A DNA stretch of 64,000 nucleotides from Ktedonospora formicarum (GCF_016587355.1 NZ_BNJF01000001.1:868001-932000), one strand, 5' to 3'; numbered from the stretch's first letter, positions 26,140 through 35,403 are shown. Numbers and translations: made by a program. The notes: a model not told the origin generated them from the sequence alone.

Positions 26140-26979
26140 CTACCCGCTCATAAGATCGTGCAAAACTGTATCATTGATAAATGAGGCGCAAAGGAAGTGA
26201 AGCTGTTCGCTCTCGGGACCTTCCATCAATACATGCCCGCTGCGCTCAAGCCAGTGAAGTGATTTTGGTGCATATATGGCTTTTTGATATAACTCTAAAG
26301 CATTTTCAGGATGCGCGATGGCGTCATGCCTCCCATGAATAATCAGCAGAGGTGTGACTAAATTTCGTAGTCCTCCCCTTAAGTCACGCGCAAGAGCTGT
26401 CATCTGTCGCCACGTCGCGAGTGGGAAGCGCGCGGTCTGCCTCGCCAGTCCAAGAATCTCCTCTTCGCTGAGCCCATTCATGCTCTTGGGATCGAAGATC
26501 CGCACGCAATCTATTACATCTCTACGAACATTTGGATCATCAAATTCCAGGTAATCTAGCGGGGTAAACCATTTGCTAAAATAATTGCTAAGACCATGTT
26601 TTCCGCTCGCCAGGCGTAGTGGAGTGGACATCGCAATAACACCTGTAATACGATCCGCGTATTCCAACGCAGTCAATAGCGCCATAACTGCCCCAAGCGA
26701 GAATCCTGCTAAAAAGATGTAGGGATGGTCTTTGAGCACCTCAATTTCTTGAGCGATTGTTTCCAACCACTCCTCACGCTCACATATGGACAATGTGTCA
26801 ACATCCCCATCATGGCCTGCCAGCAAGATACCATGCACACGGATATTCTGTTCCGCCAGATACTCACCCAGTTCATACATCTCAAGCGGACTTCCACCAA
26901 TGTTATGGATCAACACACAGGCGCGATCTGTTTGCTCTGGACCAAGCTGAAAGGAGCCAGCGTTTCGTCGCAATACCAT
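26140..26979 (-). CDS. Alpha/beta hydrolase, monoacylglycerol lipase/carboxylesterase type
   Basis: A 279-residue alpha/beta hydrolase without signal peptide. The oxyanion strand reads CVLIHNIGGSPLEM, the nucleophile elbow is AGFSLGAVMAL (Ser near 94), the acid is in IIHGRHDAIAHP and the histidine in ERSGHVLMEGPE. This layout matches thermostable carboxylesterase and monoacylglycerol lipase-like enzymes (Est30 type). GGAGG lies six bases before the ATG. The natural ester is unknown. The first bases of the upstream region are AT-rich and contain no gene. Confidence 0.87.
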   Translation of the reverse strand: MVLRRNAGSFQLGPEQTDRACVLIHNIGGSPLEMYELGEYLAEQNIRVHGILLAGHDGDVDTLSICEREEWLETIAQEIEVLKDHPYIFLAGFSLGAVMALLTALEYADRITGVIAMSTPLRLASGKHGLSNYFSKWFTPLDYLEFDDPNVRRDVIDCVRIFDPKSMNGLSEEEILGLARQTARFPLATWRQMTALARDLRGGLRNLVTPLLIIHGRHDAIAHPENALELYQKAIYAPKSLHWLERSGHVLMEGPESEQLHFLCASFINDTVLHDLMSG

Positions 26980-27473
26980 GGAAAACCTCCAAACGCTTTA
27001 CGCAAATACTTCGTTGACGCCTCTCCTCTTCTAACCTCTATCCTTTGTGCAATAAATCCATGACCGAACAAACGTTTGTTAGTCTCAATGAACATGAATG
27101 CTCTTGTATAAGAATTTAAAGTTCTAACTCATATATACGAATCACACACACGCATAGTTGCTTATGCCATTATTAAAATCCCAAAGCTCCTTCCACATGT
27201 TCCCTCTTAATCTAAATTCCAAAGATGCTTCTGCTATTTTAACGATGGTGCGCATTATATTCAATATAAACGATTGCTCATTACCAGTAATCATACATAT
27301 ATACGTTCTCTGAGCAGAAAAACTTCCCATACGCTAAAAATATCAGAGCGAGGAGAGCTCTACAACCAACCATCCTGGTCATAGAGCTCTCCTCATCCTT
27401 GATTACCTATACAGCCAGCCTTCATTGACTCACCATAAAGACTTTACCTAAAACGACACTTTATCAGATGAGG
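26980..27473. other. AT-rich intergenic region
   Basis: About 490 bases, clearly richer in A and T than the neighbours, holding only the larE terminator at 27350-27394. Short frames here (for example 27142-27330, minus) have no ribosome site or familiar sequence. It may be a degraded gene remnant or a past insertion site. Confidence 0.5.
27350..27394 (-). terminator. Terminator of larE
   Basis: Perfect 13-base arms at 27350-27362 and 27382-27394, about 80 bases after the larE stop. Confidence 0.65.
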
Positions 27474-28355
27474 CTACCCTTCATTCATTGCCTTTTTCTT
27501 CTTGAAGAAGCTTTCATTCAAGCTGCCAGTACGATAGCCTAGTAGATCAACCGTCACATAGGCATAACCAATCTTACGCAAAGCATCGGTCACGTTGCGG
27601 CTCATCTGCTCTTCTACCAGGCGCGGAATCTCCGAACGCTCAACCTCGATACGCGCGATCTTGTCATGATGCCGTACCCGAAGCTGGCGGAAGCCCTGTT
27701 CCCGCAGATACTTCTCCGCTTTATAAACCATCTGAAGAGACGCCACATCGACACGGCTCCCATAGGGGATACGCGAGGAGAAGCAAGCCATTGCAGGCTT
27801 ATCCCAGACAGGCAATCCTAACATCCTGGCAACCGCGCGAATCTCCTTCTTGCCCATCTCGGCCTCTTTCAGAGGACCACGTACTCCAAACTCGCGCGCG
27901 GCCTTCTGACCTGGGCGGAAATCGCCATCGTCGTCTTTGTTCACGCCATAGGCTATAAAGTGTAGCTTATGCTCCCGGGCTAATGGCTCCAGTTGTGTGA
28001 ACAGTTCGGTCTTGCAAAAGTAGCAGCGATTGAAACTGTTCTCAGCATAGCGCTCGTCCTCTAGTTCATGCGTCTCTAATGTGAGCAGAGGCAGCCCCAT
28101 TTGTTTAGCAACATCAAGTGCTTCCTGAGTTTCCTCTGGTGCGTAGGCTTCCGATGCAGCCAGGGCTCCCAATGCTCGATCACCTAACACATCATGAGCC
28201 ACTTTGAGAAGAAGTGCGCTATCCACCCCTCCTGAGTAGGCAATAAGCACTGATTCCATGTCACGCAAAATGCTTTGCAAACTCTCATATTTAGCTTGCG
28301 TCTCAGCATCCAACATGTGCACATCCTCTGATATTGTATGGGACGAATTTAGCAT
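27474..28355 (-). CDS. larE: LarE-type ATP-dependent sacrificial sulfur transferase
   Basis: A 293-residue PP-loop protein. The pyrophosphatase loop is IAYSGGVDSALLLKV; the body has NRCYFCKTELF, YGVNKDDDGDFRPGQKAA and KPAMACFSSRIPYGSRV. In Lactiplantibacillus LarE a cysteine in that last motif gives its own sulfur to build the nickel-pincer cofactor of lactate racemase; the cysteine is kept here. larA, larB and larC are absent from the window. ATG 28355 has AAGGA five bases upstream; an in-frame ATG at 28316 also has a ribosome site (AGAGGA) and would shorten the protein by 13 residues. A stem-loop lies in the leader. Confidence 0.9.
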   Translation of the reverse strand: MLNSSHTISEDVHMLDAETQAKYESLQSILRDMESVLIAYSGGVDSALLLKVAHDVLGDRALGALAASEAYAPEETQEALDVAKQMGLPLLTLETHELEDERYAENSFNRCYFCKTELFTQLEPLAREHKLHFIAYGVNKDDDGDFRPGQKAAREFGVRGPLKEAEMGKKEIRAVARMLGLPVWDKPAMACFSSRIPYGSRVDVASLQMVYKAEKYLREQGFRQLRVRHHDKIARIEVERSEIPRLVEEQMSRNVTDALRKIGYAYVTVDLLGYRTGSLNESFFKKKKAMNEG

Positions 28356-28390
28356 TTTTCCTTACTCCTGGTGAGTTACGAGCATAAACA

Positions 28391-28440
28391 TCCTCACTCT
28401 ATCCTTAAGGCGCAAACAGCGTTTGGGCGCACAGTGAGGA
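28391..28440. promoter_or_regulatory. Stem-loop in the leader of larE
   Basis: TCCTCACT (28391-28398) pairs with AGTGAGGA (28433-28440); within it GCGCAAAC pairs with GTTTGGGCGC past a bulge. It lies about 35-85 bases before larE on the minus strand. The rest of 28356-28713, the divergent region, shows no gene. Confidence 0.4.
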
Positions 28441-28713
28441 GGGCAGCCACCTCAATTATATTCCTGCCAACCTATATTCTGAATACGAACGCTATTATAG
28501 CACCTCTATCAACTCGCCAATGTTTAAACCAGAGCCCCCTCAGTCTTTACCAAGAAGACGGCAAATTTACTGAGGACCTCCTCTATGGAAACACTAGAAG
28601 CACATTCCCAATATTCCCACTAGAGAGAATATGTACATACGATCGGTGCTTTGTAGTAGTATAGTCTCAAGAGAGAATAGCACTCTCAGCGCACGCGCTA
28701 GAAAGAGGTTTCG

Positions 28714-29352
28714 ATGTCATCCGCAACCACTGCTGCGATTATTTTGGCCGCTGGCTCCTCCAGTCGTATGAGCGAGGGACGGCATAAACTCCTGTTACCG
28801 CTCGGAAATCGGCCCGTCATCGCACACGTACTCGACACAGTATTGGCATCTCAGGCAAGCCCAATCCTCCTCGTGCTTGGACATCAAGCTGAGAATATGC
28901 GCTCAGTACTTGCTCAATATCTGACCAATCCCCGCGTCCATTCTATAGAGAACAAACAGTATCGCGAAGGAATGAGCACATCGCTCCATGCAGCGCTACG
29001 CGAACTTCCGCATAGTGCGCCTGAGAGCCATTCAGCACTGGTCATACTGGGAGATCAGCCCTTGCTCTCCAATGCTATACTCGATACACTTATCGCTACC
29101 AGGCAGACAACAGGCAAACCTATTATCGCGCCCCTTTATGAGGGGCAGCGCGGCAATCCAGTCCTCTTTGCGCGCGACCTCTATCCAGAATTGCTTGAGG
29201 TACGTGGAGACGAGGGTGGGCGCATGGTCATCGCCCGTCATCGTGATGATGTTGCAGCTATAGAGGTTGGCTCCAAGCGTGCAAACTATGATGTTGACAC
29301 CTGGGAAACGTATCAGGCTGTCGTCGCGGAATGGCAGCGTCTCAATCCATAG
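28714..29352 (+). CDS. MocA/MobA-like nucleotidyltransferase
   Basis: A 212-residue GT-A-fold transferase. The signature AAIILAAGSSSRMSEGRHKL binds the nucleotide triphosphate and VILGDQPLLS holds the metal. GQRGNPVLFARDLYPELLEV and GDEGGRMVIARH are typical of MocA, which adds CMP to molybdopterin to form the cofactor of xanthine-dehydrogenase-type enzymes. No molybdoenzyme or other moco gene is in the window, so a related sugar or lactyl-phosphate guanylyl role cannot be excluded. AAGAGG precedes ATG 28714. A small TPR gene follows 22 bases later, suggesting an operon. Confidence 0.85.
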   Translation: MSSATTAAIILAAGSSSRMSEGRHKLLLPLGNRPVIAHVLDTVLASQASPILLVLGHQAENMRSVLAQYLTNPRVHSIENKQYREGMSTSLHAALRELPHSAPESHSALVILGDQPLLSNAILDTLIATRQTTGKPIIAPLYEGQRGNPVLFARDLYPELLEVRGDEGGRMVIARHRDDVAAIEVGSKRANYDVDTWETYQAVVAEWQRLNP

Positions 29353-29374
29353 CCACCCACAGGAGTCTCTCAGC

Positions 29375-29743
29375 ATGTCATCACAAGAACAACAGGCAAC
29401 GTTCTGGCTAGAGTATAGCCAGCAACTCTCAAATACCATTCGCTATACAGAGGCACTCGCCGCAGCCGAGAAGGCTGTCGCACTCGCGCCAGAGAATCCC
29501 GAAGCCTGGTACGTGCGAGGAACCTGTCTCGCGATGCTTGCCCGCTATCAGGATGCTTTGGCAGATTTTGAGCATGCGCTCGCGCTGCGCGAACCCTACG
29601 CCGCCGCCTGGGACGCCAAAGCTTGGGTTCTAGGTATCCTTGGGCACAAAGAGGATGCGCTTCTCGCCGTCAATCGCGCTCTGGAAATCGATCCCGACTA
29701 TTTTGAAGCCCAGCGCCGCCGGAGTCGCCTGGAAGCGCTGTAG
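29375..29743 (+). CDS. Small tetratricopeptide-repeat protein
   Basis: A 122-residue all-helical protein made of about three TPR units: EALAAAEKAVALAPENPEAW, DALADFEHALALREPYAAAW and DALLAVNRALEIDPDYFEAQ. TPRs mediate protein contacts; there is no signal peptide or other domain. ATG 29375 is chosen because AGGAG lies nine bases upstream. It lies 22 bases after the MocA-like gene and 21 before the nucleotidyltransferase gene, so the three probably share a transcript. Partner unknown. Confidence 0.85.
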   Translation: MSSQEQQATFWLEYSQQLSNTIRYTEALAAAEKAVALAPENPEAWYVRGTCLAMLARYQDALADFEHALALREPYAAAWDAKAWVLGILGHKEDALLAVNRALEIDPDYFEAQRRRSRLEAL

Positions 29744-29764
29744 TCCAATAGAGGAGCAGAGGCA

Positions 29765-30622
29765 ATGCACGCCGATGACATTCTCGCGTTATTACGCAAC
29801 GAGCTTTGCGACATACCCGGACTGGTAGGCATTGTGCTTGGTGGCTCACGGGCCCGAGGAGTTGCCACCGAAACATCCGATATCGATCTGGGACTGTACT
29901 ATGACTCACAGTCCCCTCTCGACCTGGAGCGCTTACGCGAAGTGGCAGCCCGCGTCGATGACGAGCATCGCACGGACGTGCTAACAGACTTTGGAGGCTG
30001 GGGGCCACGCATCAACGGAGGAGGTTGGCTGGTCATTCAGGGAATGCACGTTGATTTTCTCTACCGCGATCTGCGCGAGGTAGAGCACTCCATTGCCGAG
30101 GGGTGGGCCGGACGTGTCGATATTGCCTATCAACCAGGCCATCCCCACGGCTTTAGTACGGCAATGTATATGTCAGAGATCGCTCTTTGCCGCATTCTTA
30201 GCGATCCATCTGGAGAGATTCAGCGTCTCAAGACGCTTACCATCCCCTATCCTCGCTCCCTGCAAGAAGGGATTGTCCAGCGCTTCTTCTGGGAAGCCGA
30301 TTTCGCGTATCAGATAGCACTCAAGCCCGCCAAGCGCGGCGATATTACGTATGTTGAAGGCTGTTGTTTCCGCTCGGTTGCCTGCCTGCTGCAAGTTCTT
30401 TTCGCCCTCAACAAGGTCTACTGGATGAATGAGAAAGGCGCGTTAGCCCTTGCTAGTAGCTTTGCTCTTGCCCCGAAAGATCTTGTCAGACGCGTAAACA
30501 CAATCTTCGCGCATCGCTCGCCAGAAGGAGAGAGCCTCAACGCTGCGCTTAAAGAACTCGCAAACTTATATGAAGAGACCCGGCATCTACTCAAACAACA
30601 CGGTCTGCTTACTGGAGCTTGA
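29765..30622 (+). CDS. Nucleotidyltransferase-domain protein (DUF4037-like)
   Basis: A 285-residue protein with a polymerase-beta-type nucleotidyltransferase core at the N terminus: LGGSRARGVATETSDIDLGL contains the GS motif and the DxD metal ligands, and VDFLYRDL supplies the third acidic residue. The rest is helical. It resembles the stand-alone DUF4037-type transferases seen in many Gram-positive and Chloroflexota genomes, for which no substrate is well established; antibiotic nucleotidyltransferases share the same core. It closes a three-gene run after the MocA-like and TPR genes and converges on tmk with an 8-base gap. Confidence 0.82.
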   Translation: MHADDILALLRNELCDIPGLVGIVLGGSRARGVATETSDIDLGLYYDSQSPLDLERLREVAARVDDEHRTDVLTDFGGWGPRINGGGWLVIQGMHVDFLYRDLREVEHSIAEGWAGRVDIAYQPGHPHGFSTAMYMSEIALCRILSDPSGEIQRLKTLTIPYPRSLQEGIVQRFFWEADFAYQIALKPAKRGDITYVEGCCFRSVACLLQVLFALNKVYWMNEKGALALASSFALAPKDLVRRVNTIFAHRSPEGESLNAALKELANLYEETRHLLKQHGLLTGA

Positions 30623-30629
30623 TGGTTTC

Positions 30630-31265
30630 TCAGCGCGCGAGCAAGTCCGCGACCAGCATTTGAATATCATGCTGAATCTCCACGAGCGAACGCGAGGCAT
30701 CAAGCACCTGAATGCGCTGCGGATACGTCTCAGCCAGTTCAAGAAAGGCCGCACGCAGGCGGCGATGAAAGGCCTCAGATTCGCGGTCGAAGTGGCTCTG
30801 CTCGTGGCGATCCTGGGCCAGATCAGTACGTAGCCGCACCTTCTCCGGTGGCAGGTCGAGAAGAATAGTTAGATCAGGAACATGCCCCTGGGTCGCGAAG
30901 AGGGATAGCTCCTCAATGCGCGCCGCACCGATTCCCCGCGCCACGCCTTGATAAGCAATACTGGAATCCAGGCAGCGATCCGTCACCACGACAATCCCCT
31001 CTTCAAGCGCTGGCAAGACGACACTCGCGAAGTGTTGCGCTCGATCTGCCTGATAGAGGAGAGCCTCAGCAAGGGGTGAGATTTGCACATCAGGACGGTT
31101 GAGCAGGAGACGCCGGATCTCTACACCCAGCGGAGAACCACCGGGTTCCCGTGTGCGTAGATAGCGCACGCCTTGCTCTCGCAACCACGCTTCGAGCAGG
31201 TTCATCTGCGTCGTCTTCCCGGCTCCATCCAGGCCTTCAAACGATATTAGCACACCTCGCTTCAC
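30630..31265 (-). CDS. tmk: Thymidylate kinase
   Basis: Phosphorylates dTMP to dTDP. The 211-residue protein has the P-loop FEGLDGAGKTTQ, the TMP-binding REPGGSPLG, and VVTDRCLDSSIAYQGVARG (DRx motif), followed by the LID region with several arginines. It begins three bases after the dcd stop, so dcd and tmk form a tight pair on the minus strand that covers two steps of deoxypyrimidine supply. The last bases face the convergent nucleotidyltransferase gene with no visible terminator between. Confidence 0.95.
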   Translation of the reverse strand: MKRGVLISFEGLDGAGKTTQMNLLEAWLREQGVRYLRTREPGGSPLGVEIRRLLLNRPDVQISPLAEALLYQADRAQHFASVVLPALEEGIVVVTDRCLDSSIAYQGVARGIGAARIEELSLFATQGHVPDLTILLDLPPEKVRLRTDLAQDRHEQSHFDRESEAFHRRLRAAFLELAETYPQRIQVLDASRSLVEIQHDIQMLVADLLAR

Positions 31266-31268
31266 CCG

Positions 31269-31865
31269 CTACTTCCCTCCCTTATCGGTCCGGTAAACCT
31301 CGTAATCCCAGTCATAGTACGGCTTAGGCAGCATATCTTCGGGGCGCCACGTCTCCGCACGCTTGCCATATTTGCCATGATATTCCTTCAGCGTCTCGCC
31401 AACATATTCAAAGGTAAGCTGGCAAATACGGAAACCAACTGGCACATAGATGGTGGTCTGTGTATGGTTGCTAATCTCCATTGTCCAGCGACTGATATAG
31501 CCGACATCACCAACCCCCGCACAGCGACAAACAGAGAGGCCCGAACGCGCGACCGTGCTGCGTGAATACATCTTCGCCAGAAAGCCATTATGACCGCCGA
31601 TAACTTCCTGAGTATGAGCCAGGATCGTCGTTCCAGGGCGAATAGCGATCTTACCATCCCGCGCCTGCCGTGCCATTCCCCAATAGCCACGAATCTCCTC
31701 CGGGTTATCCAGATGCATTGCCTCTACGTTGGCATCGCCCTGAAAATACCACTCGCCCAGGCGACAGTCATAGGAATTCGTTCCCAGGTGGCGAATATCA
31801 AATGGCTCGATAATAAGATTCCCGTTCTCTAGCTCTTCTAAAATACGCTTGTCAGATAGTAGCAT
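31269..31865 (-). CDS. dcd: dCTP deaminase
   Basis: Deaminates dCTP to dUTP (or to dUMP in bifunctional forms) for thymidylate synthesis. The 198-residue trimeric dUTPase-fold protein shows MLLSDKRILEELENGNLII, YDCRLGEWYF, the substrate loop SRSTVARSGLSV and the lid segment with GWTMEIS-like SRWTMEISNHT. ATG 31865 is preferred over an in-frame TTG seven... six codons upstream because family members begin MLLSD. The gene directly precedes tmk. Whether it also has diphosphatase activity cannot be told here. Confidence 0.92.
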   Translation of the reverse strand: MLLSDKRILEELENGNLIIEPFDIRHLGTNSYDCRLGEWYFQGDANVEAMHLDNPEEIRGYWGMARQARDGKIAIRPGTTILAHTQEVIGGHNGFLAKMYSRSTVARSGLSVCRCAGVGDVGYISRWTMEISNHTQTTIYVPVGFRICQLTFEYVGETLKEYHGKYGKRAETWRPEDMLPKPYYDWDYEVYRTDKGGK

Positions 31866-32007
31866 GCTCGTTCCAGTCTCCAAGGATTCGCTAAACGCAA
31901 CAATTCACAGACGCTCGCCGTCTCTTCGCAGCACTCAGGCCCTATGCGAAAGCGGTAACGCCGTAGAGCATATCATACCTTCAAGCCGTCCGCTAGTAGC
32001 CATACAC

Positions 32008-34056
32008 TTATAGTTCCGCGACATCTGGCTCCACGCTGATATCTCTCCAGATAAGGGACAACAATTCCTCCGTTCCCTGCTGATGATCCAGAGCAGTCGA
32101 GAACGGAAAGAAGGCCCGATCCTTACTATGGTGATGTATCCAACGGCTGATAATATTGATCTGATCCACCTCAGCCTGACCAACAATCGCAGGTGGAGAC
32201 CCCATATTCTGCGCCAGCACCAATAATTCACGCAAAGCCTCTCTGGTGGACCCCTCTTCATGTAGAACTCGTCTTTGCGCTACCAGGCGACCATGCCGCA
32301 CAAGAAAGATCTCGTTATGTTTCGCCTCAGACGAGGGGTAAAGAATAAAGAGGTTATTCGCCTCAACAGCTCCCGTGATAAGTTGTTGACCAATAAGCAC
32401 TTCATCGGCGCTATGCAACGCATCACGCAACCAGGCAGCGCGCTCGAAGTTGAGCTGTTGGGCCGCCTCAAACATTTGCCGCCTCATACGCTCGAAGAGG
32501 TCTTCGCGCTCACCACCAAGGAAGGCACACACCTGCTCAATAACGGTACGATACTCCGCCTCGTCTGCATCGCCACGACAGGGCGCGGAACAGCGTCCGA
32601 GATGGTAGCGCAGACAAGGATCGGACGCCTTCGCGGAGGGTGGTAAGCCGCGTGTACAGGTACGCACAGGAAAGATCTTCTGGATCAGTTCAATCGTCGC
32701 GTCGACGACGCGCCGACTACGGAAGGGCCCAAAGTAGCGCGCGCCATCCGCCGCGATCTCACGCGTGGCATAGACACGCGGGAAGGCATGCTGAATGTCA
32801 ATCTTAATAAAAGGGTACAACTCATAATTGCGCAACTGGACATTATACATGGGCTGTAACTCTTTGATCAGGCGCGACTCCACCAGCAGGGCTTCTAATT
32901 CTGAGCCCAGCACACGTGTCTCAATCTCGCGTACATTCTGGAGCAGACCATCCATCTTGCGCGTATAGCCAAGAGGCTGATTATAATAGGATGCCAGCCG
33001 CTCTTTCAGGACCTTGGCTTTCCCAACATAGATCACCTGCTGATGCTCATCTTTCATCAGATACACACCAGGTTTAGCAGGAAAGTCACGTCGCCAGACG
33101 GGATTAAGCAGCAGGCTACCTGTGGGGCGGATCGTCGCTCCCGAGAGCTTACCATCGGCGCGCCCTCGCCGAACACTCTTCGCATCCATTTGCGTGATAT
33201 CACCGGTCCAGGCTACAGGCAATTGCTGACGCAGACGTATATGACCCAGTGAAAGCATCCCTTGAGCACGCGCTCGCTCAAGCAAATGTAGAAAGACCTC
33301 CGCTGTTACCTGGGCATCGCCAAAGGCCCGGTGTCGATCATGGGTCGTGATCTTCAAGTATTGGGCGACCATATCAAGCTTGAAACGCTTCAGGCCAGGT
33401 AGGAGGCGACGCGCCAGGAGAATAGTATCCAAGCCATCTATAGGAAATGGCAAGCCTAGCAATTGGGCCTCATGTGAGAGAAAGTTCAGATCAAAGCTCA
33501 GGTTATGCCCAACCAAAACAGCGCCATCTATAAAGCGCATAAACGCAGGCATAATCTCACGTGCCTTGGGTGCATCGGCAAGCATATCAGGAGTGATACC
33601 CGTAAAGCGCACAATGAAAGGTGGAACACGCCGCTCGGGATGCACCAGGCTTTGAAATGTATCAATTACCATTCCATTGCGCACTCGGACAGCCGCAACC
33701 TCGATGACACGATCAGGACCAGGACGCAGACCTGTTGTCTCGGTATCTATCACCACAAAGTCAACTGCTTCGAGCGGTATTTGAGTGCTTTTCCAGGCAG
33801 TCAAGGCCCACTGCTGCTCGCGTCCGATCTCATCTTCCTCCCCTACCACATGCAGCTCAAAGAGAGGAGAACTTCGTAACGCCTGACGTAGCAGGATCGT
33901 CCAGAAGCCATTCTCGCGTCCCCCTCCGGTCACGCCAAAAAGATGCTCGATCAAACGCTCTTCTGCAACTGGTTGGCCTACTTGCTCAAGCAACTCATGC
34001 GCTCTACGGAGAAGCGCCCCTCGTTGAGGAACGCCCCCCTCATCCTCCTGCACCAT
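32008..34056 (-). CDS. Fused DnaQ-like exonuclease and UvrC/Cho-type GIY-YIG endonuclease
   Basis: A 682-residue protein with three parts. Residues about 1-90 are helical and unassigned. Residues about 95-270 form a DEDDh 3'-5' exonuclease like DNA polymerase III epsilon (VVIDTETTGLRPGPDRVIEV, VGHNLSFDLNFL, HRAFGDAQVT). The last part is a GIY-YIG nuclease with the N-terminal half of UvrC (KPGVYLMKDEHQQVIYVGKA, YFGPFRSRRVVDA, CLRYHLGRCSAPC, UVR-like AAQQLNFERAAWLRD). The UvrC RNase-H-like and HhH parts are missing, as in Cho. Similar fusions occur in mycobacteria. ATG 34056 has GGGAG upstream; the frame to 34161 runs into a palindromic repeat, so the shorter start is preferred. Confidence 0.9.
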   Translation of the reverse strand: MVQEDEGGVPQRGALLRRAHELLEQVGQPVAEERLIEHLFGVTGGGRENGFWTILLRQALRSSPLFELHVVGEEDEIGREQQWALTAWKSTQIPLEAVDFVVIDTETTGLRPGPDRVIEVAAVRVRNGMVIDTFQSLVHPERRVPPFIVRFTGITPDMLADAPKAREIMPAFMRFIDGAVLVGHNLSFDLNFLSHEAQLLGLPFPIDGLDTILLARRLLPGLKRFKLDMVAQYLKITTHDRHRAFGDAQVTAEVFLHLLERARAQGMLSLGHIRLRQQLPVAWTGDITQMDAKSVRRGRADGKLSGATIRPTGSLLLNPVWRRDFPAKPGVYLMKDEHQQVIYVGKAKVLKERLASYYNQPLGYTRKMDGLLQNVREIETRVLGSELEALLVESRLIKELQPMYNVQLRNYELYPFIKIDIQHAFPRVYATREIAADGARYFGPFRSRRVVDATIELIQKIFPVRTCTRGLPPSAKASDPCLRYHLGRCSAPCRGDADEAEYRTVIEQVCAFLGGEREDLFERMRRQMFEAAQQLNFERAAWLRDALHSADEVLIGQQLITGAVEANNLFILYPSSEAKHNEIFLVRHGRLVAQRRVLHEEGSTREALRELLVLAQNMGSPPAIVGQAEVDQINIISRWIHHHSKDRAFFPFSTALDHQQGTEELLSLIWRDISVEPDVAEL

Positions 34057-34104
34057 AACTCTCGCTCCCAAATAAACTAGCAGCTCCGAAAAGGTCCATT
34101 TCTC

Positions 34105-34185
34105 CTTATGCGAAAATCTGAGCGCACGATGCCCCGCATAGGGGTCAGCGCTAGCCACCATCGAGGGGCTTGGGGTTTCGCTAAG
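34105..34185. repeat. Extragenic palindromic repeat, copy 3
   Basis: Starts CTTATGCGAAAATCTGAGC and ends GGGGTTTCGCTAAG, which are near-complements. It contains the inner block AGCGCTAGCCACCATCGAGG (34147-34166), repeated with one change at 34409-34428. Confidence 0.6.
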
Positions 34186-34388
34186 ACATTAGACCATATG
34201 TGCGAGAATAGCACGCCTCTATGCTTTTGACAAGTTAGAGAATCACACCCGAATGCTCCTCCCAGGCACAATGGGTACACAGATACATTTATCGGCAAAA
34301 CAGGACCATAACAGCGATTGCTCCTATTCGATTTCCCCCTAAGCATAGACCTGCTAAAATAAGAGCATCCAAATTGAGTTTTTACTTC

Positions 34389-34450
34389 TATCGAAAACAT
34401 AAGTGAGGAGCGCTAGCCGCCATCGAGGCGGTGCTGATTTTCGTCGAAAA
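34389..34450. repeat. Extragenic palindromic repeat, copy 4
   Basis: CGAAAAC at 34392-34398 and GATTTTCG at 34436-34443 flank AGCGCTAGCCGCCATCGAGG, which itself folds as CCGCC/GGCGG. It lies just before rnhC, 220 bases from copy 3. Confidence 0.55.
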
Positions 34451-34476
34451 CCTAAAACATGCAAAGGGAATCCAGG

Positions 34477-35403
34477 ATGCCTACGTCCAGGCTAGAAGAG
34501 CTCACAACGTCACTACGTGCCTATGTCTCCGCACAGGGGTGGACTATCAGTGATGAGAAAACTGTCCAGAGCGGACGCCAGTATGTTGTTAGTAATGGTC
34601 GCCTCGCCGTTCCTATCACTCTGTATACGACTGGCAAAGTCAACATCCAGGGACAAACCAACACGCTACAAAACGCACTCAAAACCTGGGCAGCATCTGA
34701 TAGTCCTCCATCCCCACCACACGTCGCCTCGCAACCAACAGCCAGTGGGAGCCTCTCAATCACAGGCAAAGCACGCATCGGTGGCGATGAATCAGGCAAA
34801 GGAGATTATTATGGCCCGTTGGTTGTCGCGGCTGCCTATGTCAACGCAGAGACAGAACTGCAACTTCAAGCCCTTGGTGTACGTGATAGTAAACGCCTGA
34901 CAGATAGCGCTATCGAAGAAATGGCACGCGAGATCCAACGCATCTGCCACAAGCAAATCGTCATTCGTTCTTTACAACCAGAACAATATAATCGGCTCTA
35001 TGAGGCAACCTCGAACCTTAATCTCCTGCTCGCGCGCGTACACGCGGAGAATATCGCCCTGCTCCAATCCGCTGTCCCGGCGCAGTTAGCAATTATCGAC
35101 CAGTTTGGTGCGGAGCATTTACTCCTGCATGCCTTGACGAAAGCAGGGTGCTCGATTACACTTGAGCAGAGACCGCGTGCTGAAGATGATATAGCGGTAG
35201 CTGCGGCCTCCATTCTGGCACGCGCAGCCTTCGTTCGCCATCTCAAGGAACTATCGCGCTCTCTGGATCTCGAACTCCCAAAGGGGGCCTCAAATCCTCA
35301 GATCGTCACAGTAGGGCGCGAGCTGGTCGCACACAGGGGCAAGGATGCTTTACGCAGGGTCGCAAAGCTACACTTCAAAACCACCGAGACGATCATTGCA
35401 TGA
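34477..35403 (+). CDS. rnhC: Ribonuclease HIII
   Basis: Removes RNA from RNA-DNA hybrids. The 308-residue protein has an N-terminal TBP-like substrate-binding domain (about 1-85) typical of RNase HIII, a Pro/Ser linker, then the type 2 RNase H core with GGDESGKGDYYGPLVVAAAY (DEsGkGD site), RDSKRLTD and the third and fourth acidic sites near IIDQFGAEHL and EDDIAVAAASILARA. ATG 34477 is chosen over 34459 because AAAGGG lies eight bases before it. It is divergent from the DnaQ-UvrC gene with two palindromic repeats between them. Confidence 0.93.
   Translation: MPTSRLEELTTSLRAYVSAQGWTISDEKTVQSGRQYVVSNGRLAVPITLYTTGKVNIQGQTNTLQNALKTWAASDSPPSPPHVASQPTASGSLSITGKARIGGDESGKGDYYGPLVVAAAYVNAETELQLQALGVRDSKRLTDSAIEEMAREIQRICHKQIVIRSLQPEQYNRLYEATSNLNLLLARVHAENIALLQSAVPAQLAIIDQFGAEHLLLHALTKAGCSITLEQRPRAEDDIAVAAASILARAAFVRHLKELSRSLDLELPKGASNPQIVTVGRELVAHRGKDALRRVAKLHFKTTETIIA

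Noticed and set aside
27142..27330. 62-codon minus-strand frame in the AT-rich region before larE
   Set aside because: No ribosome site, low-complexity AT-rich sequence and no recognisable domain.
34057..34161. Longer start for the DnaQ-UvrC fusion at 34161
   Set aside because: The extra 35 codons would lie within a palindromic repeat of the dispersed family and lack a good ribosome site; ATG 34056 has GGGAG upstream.
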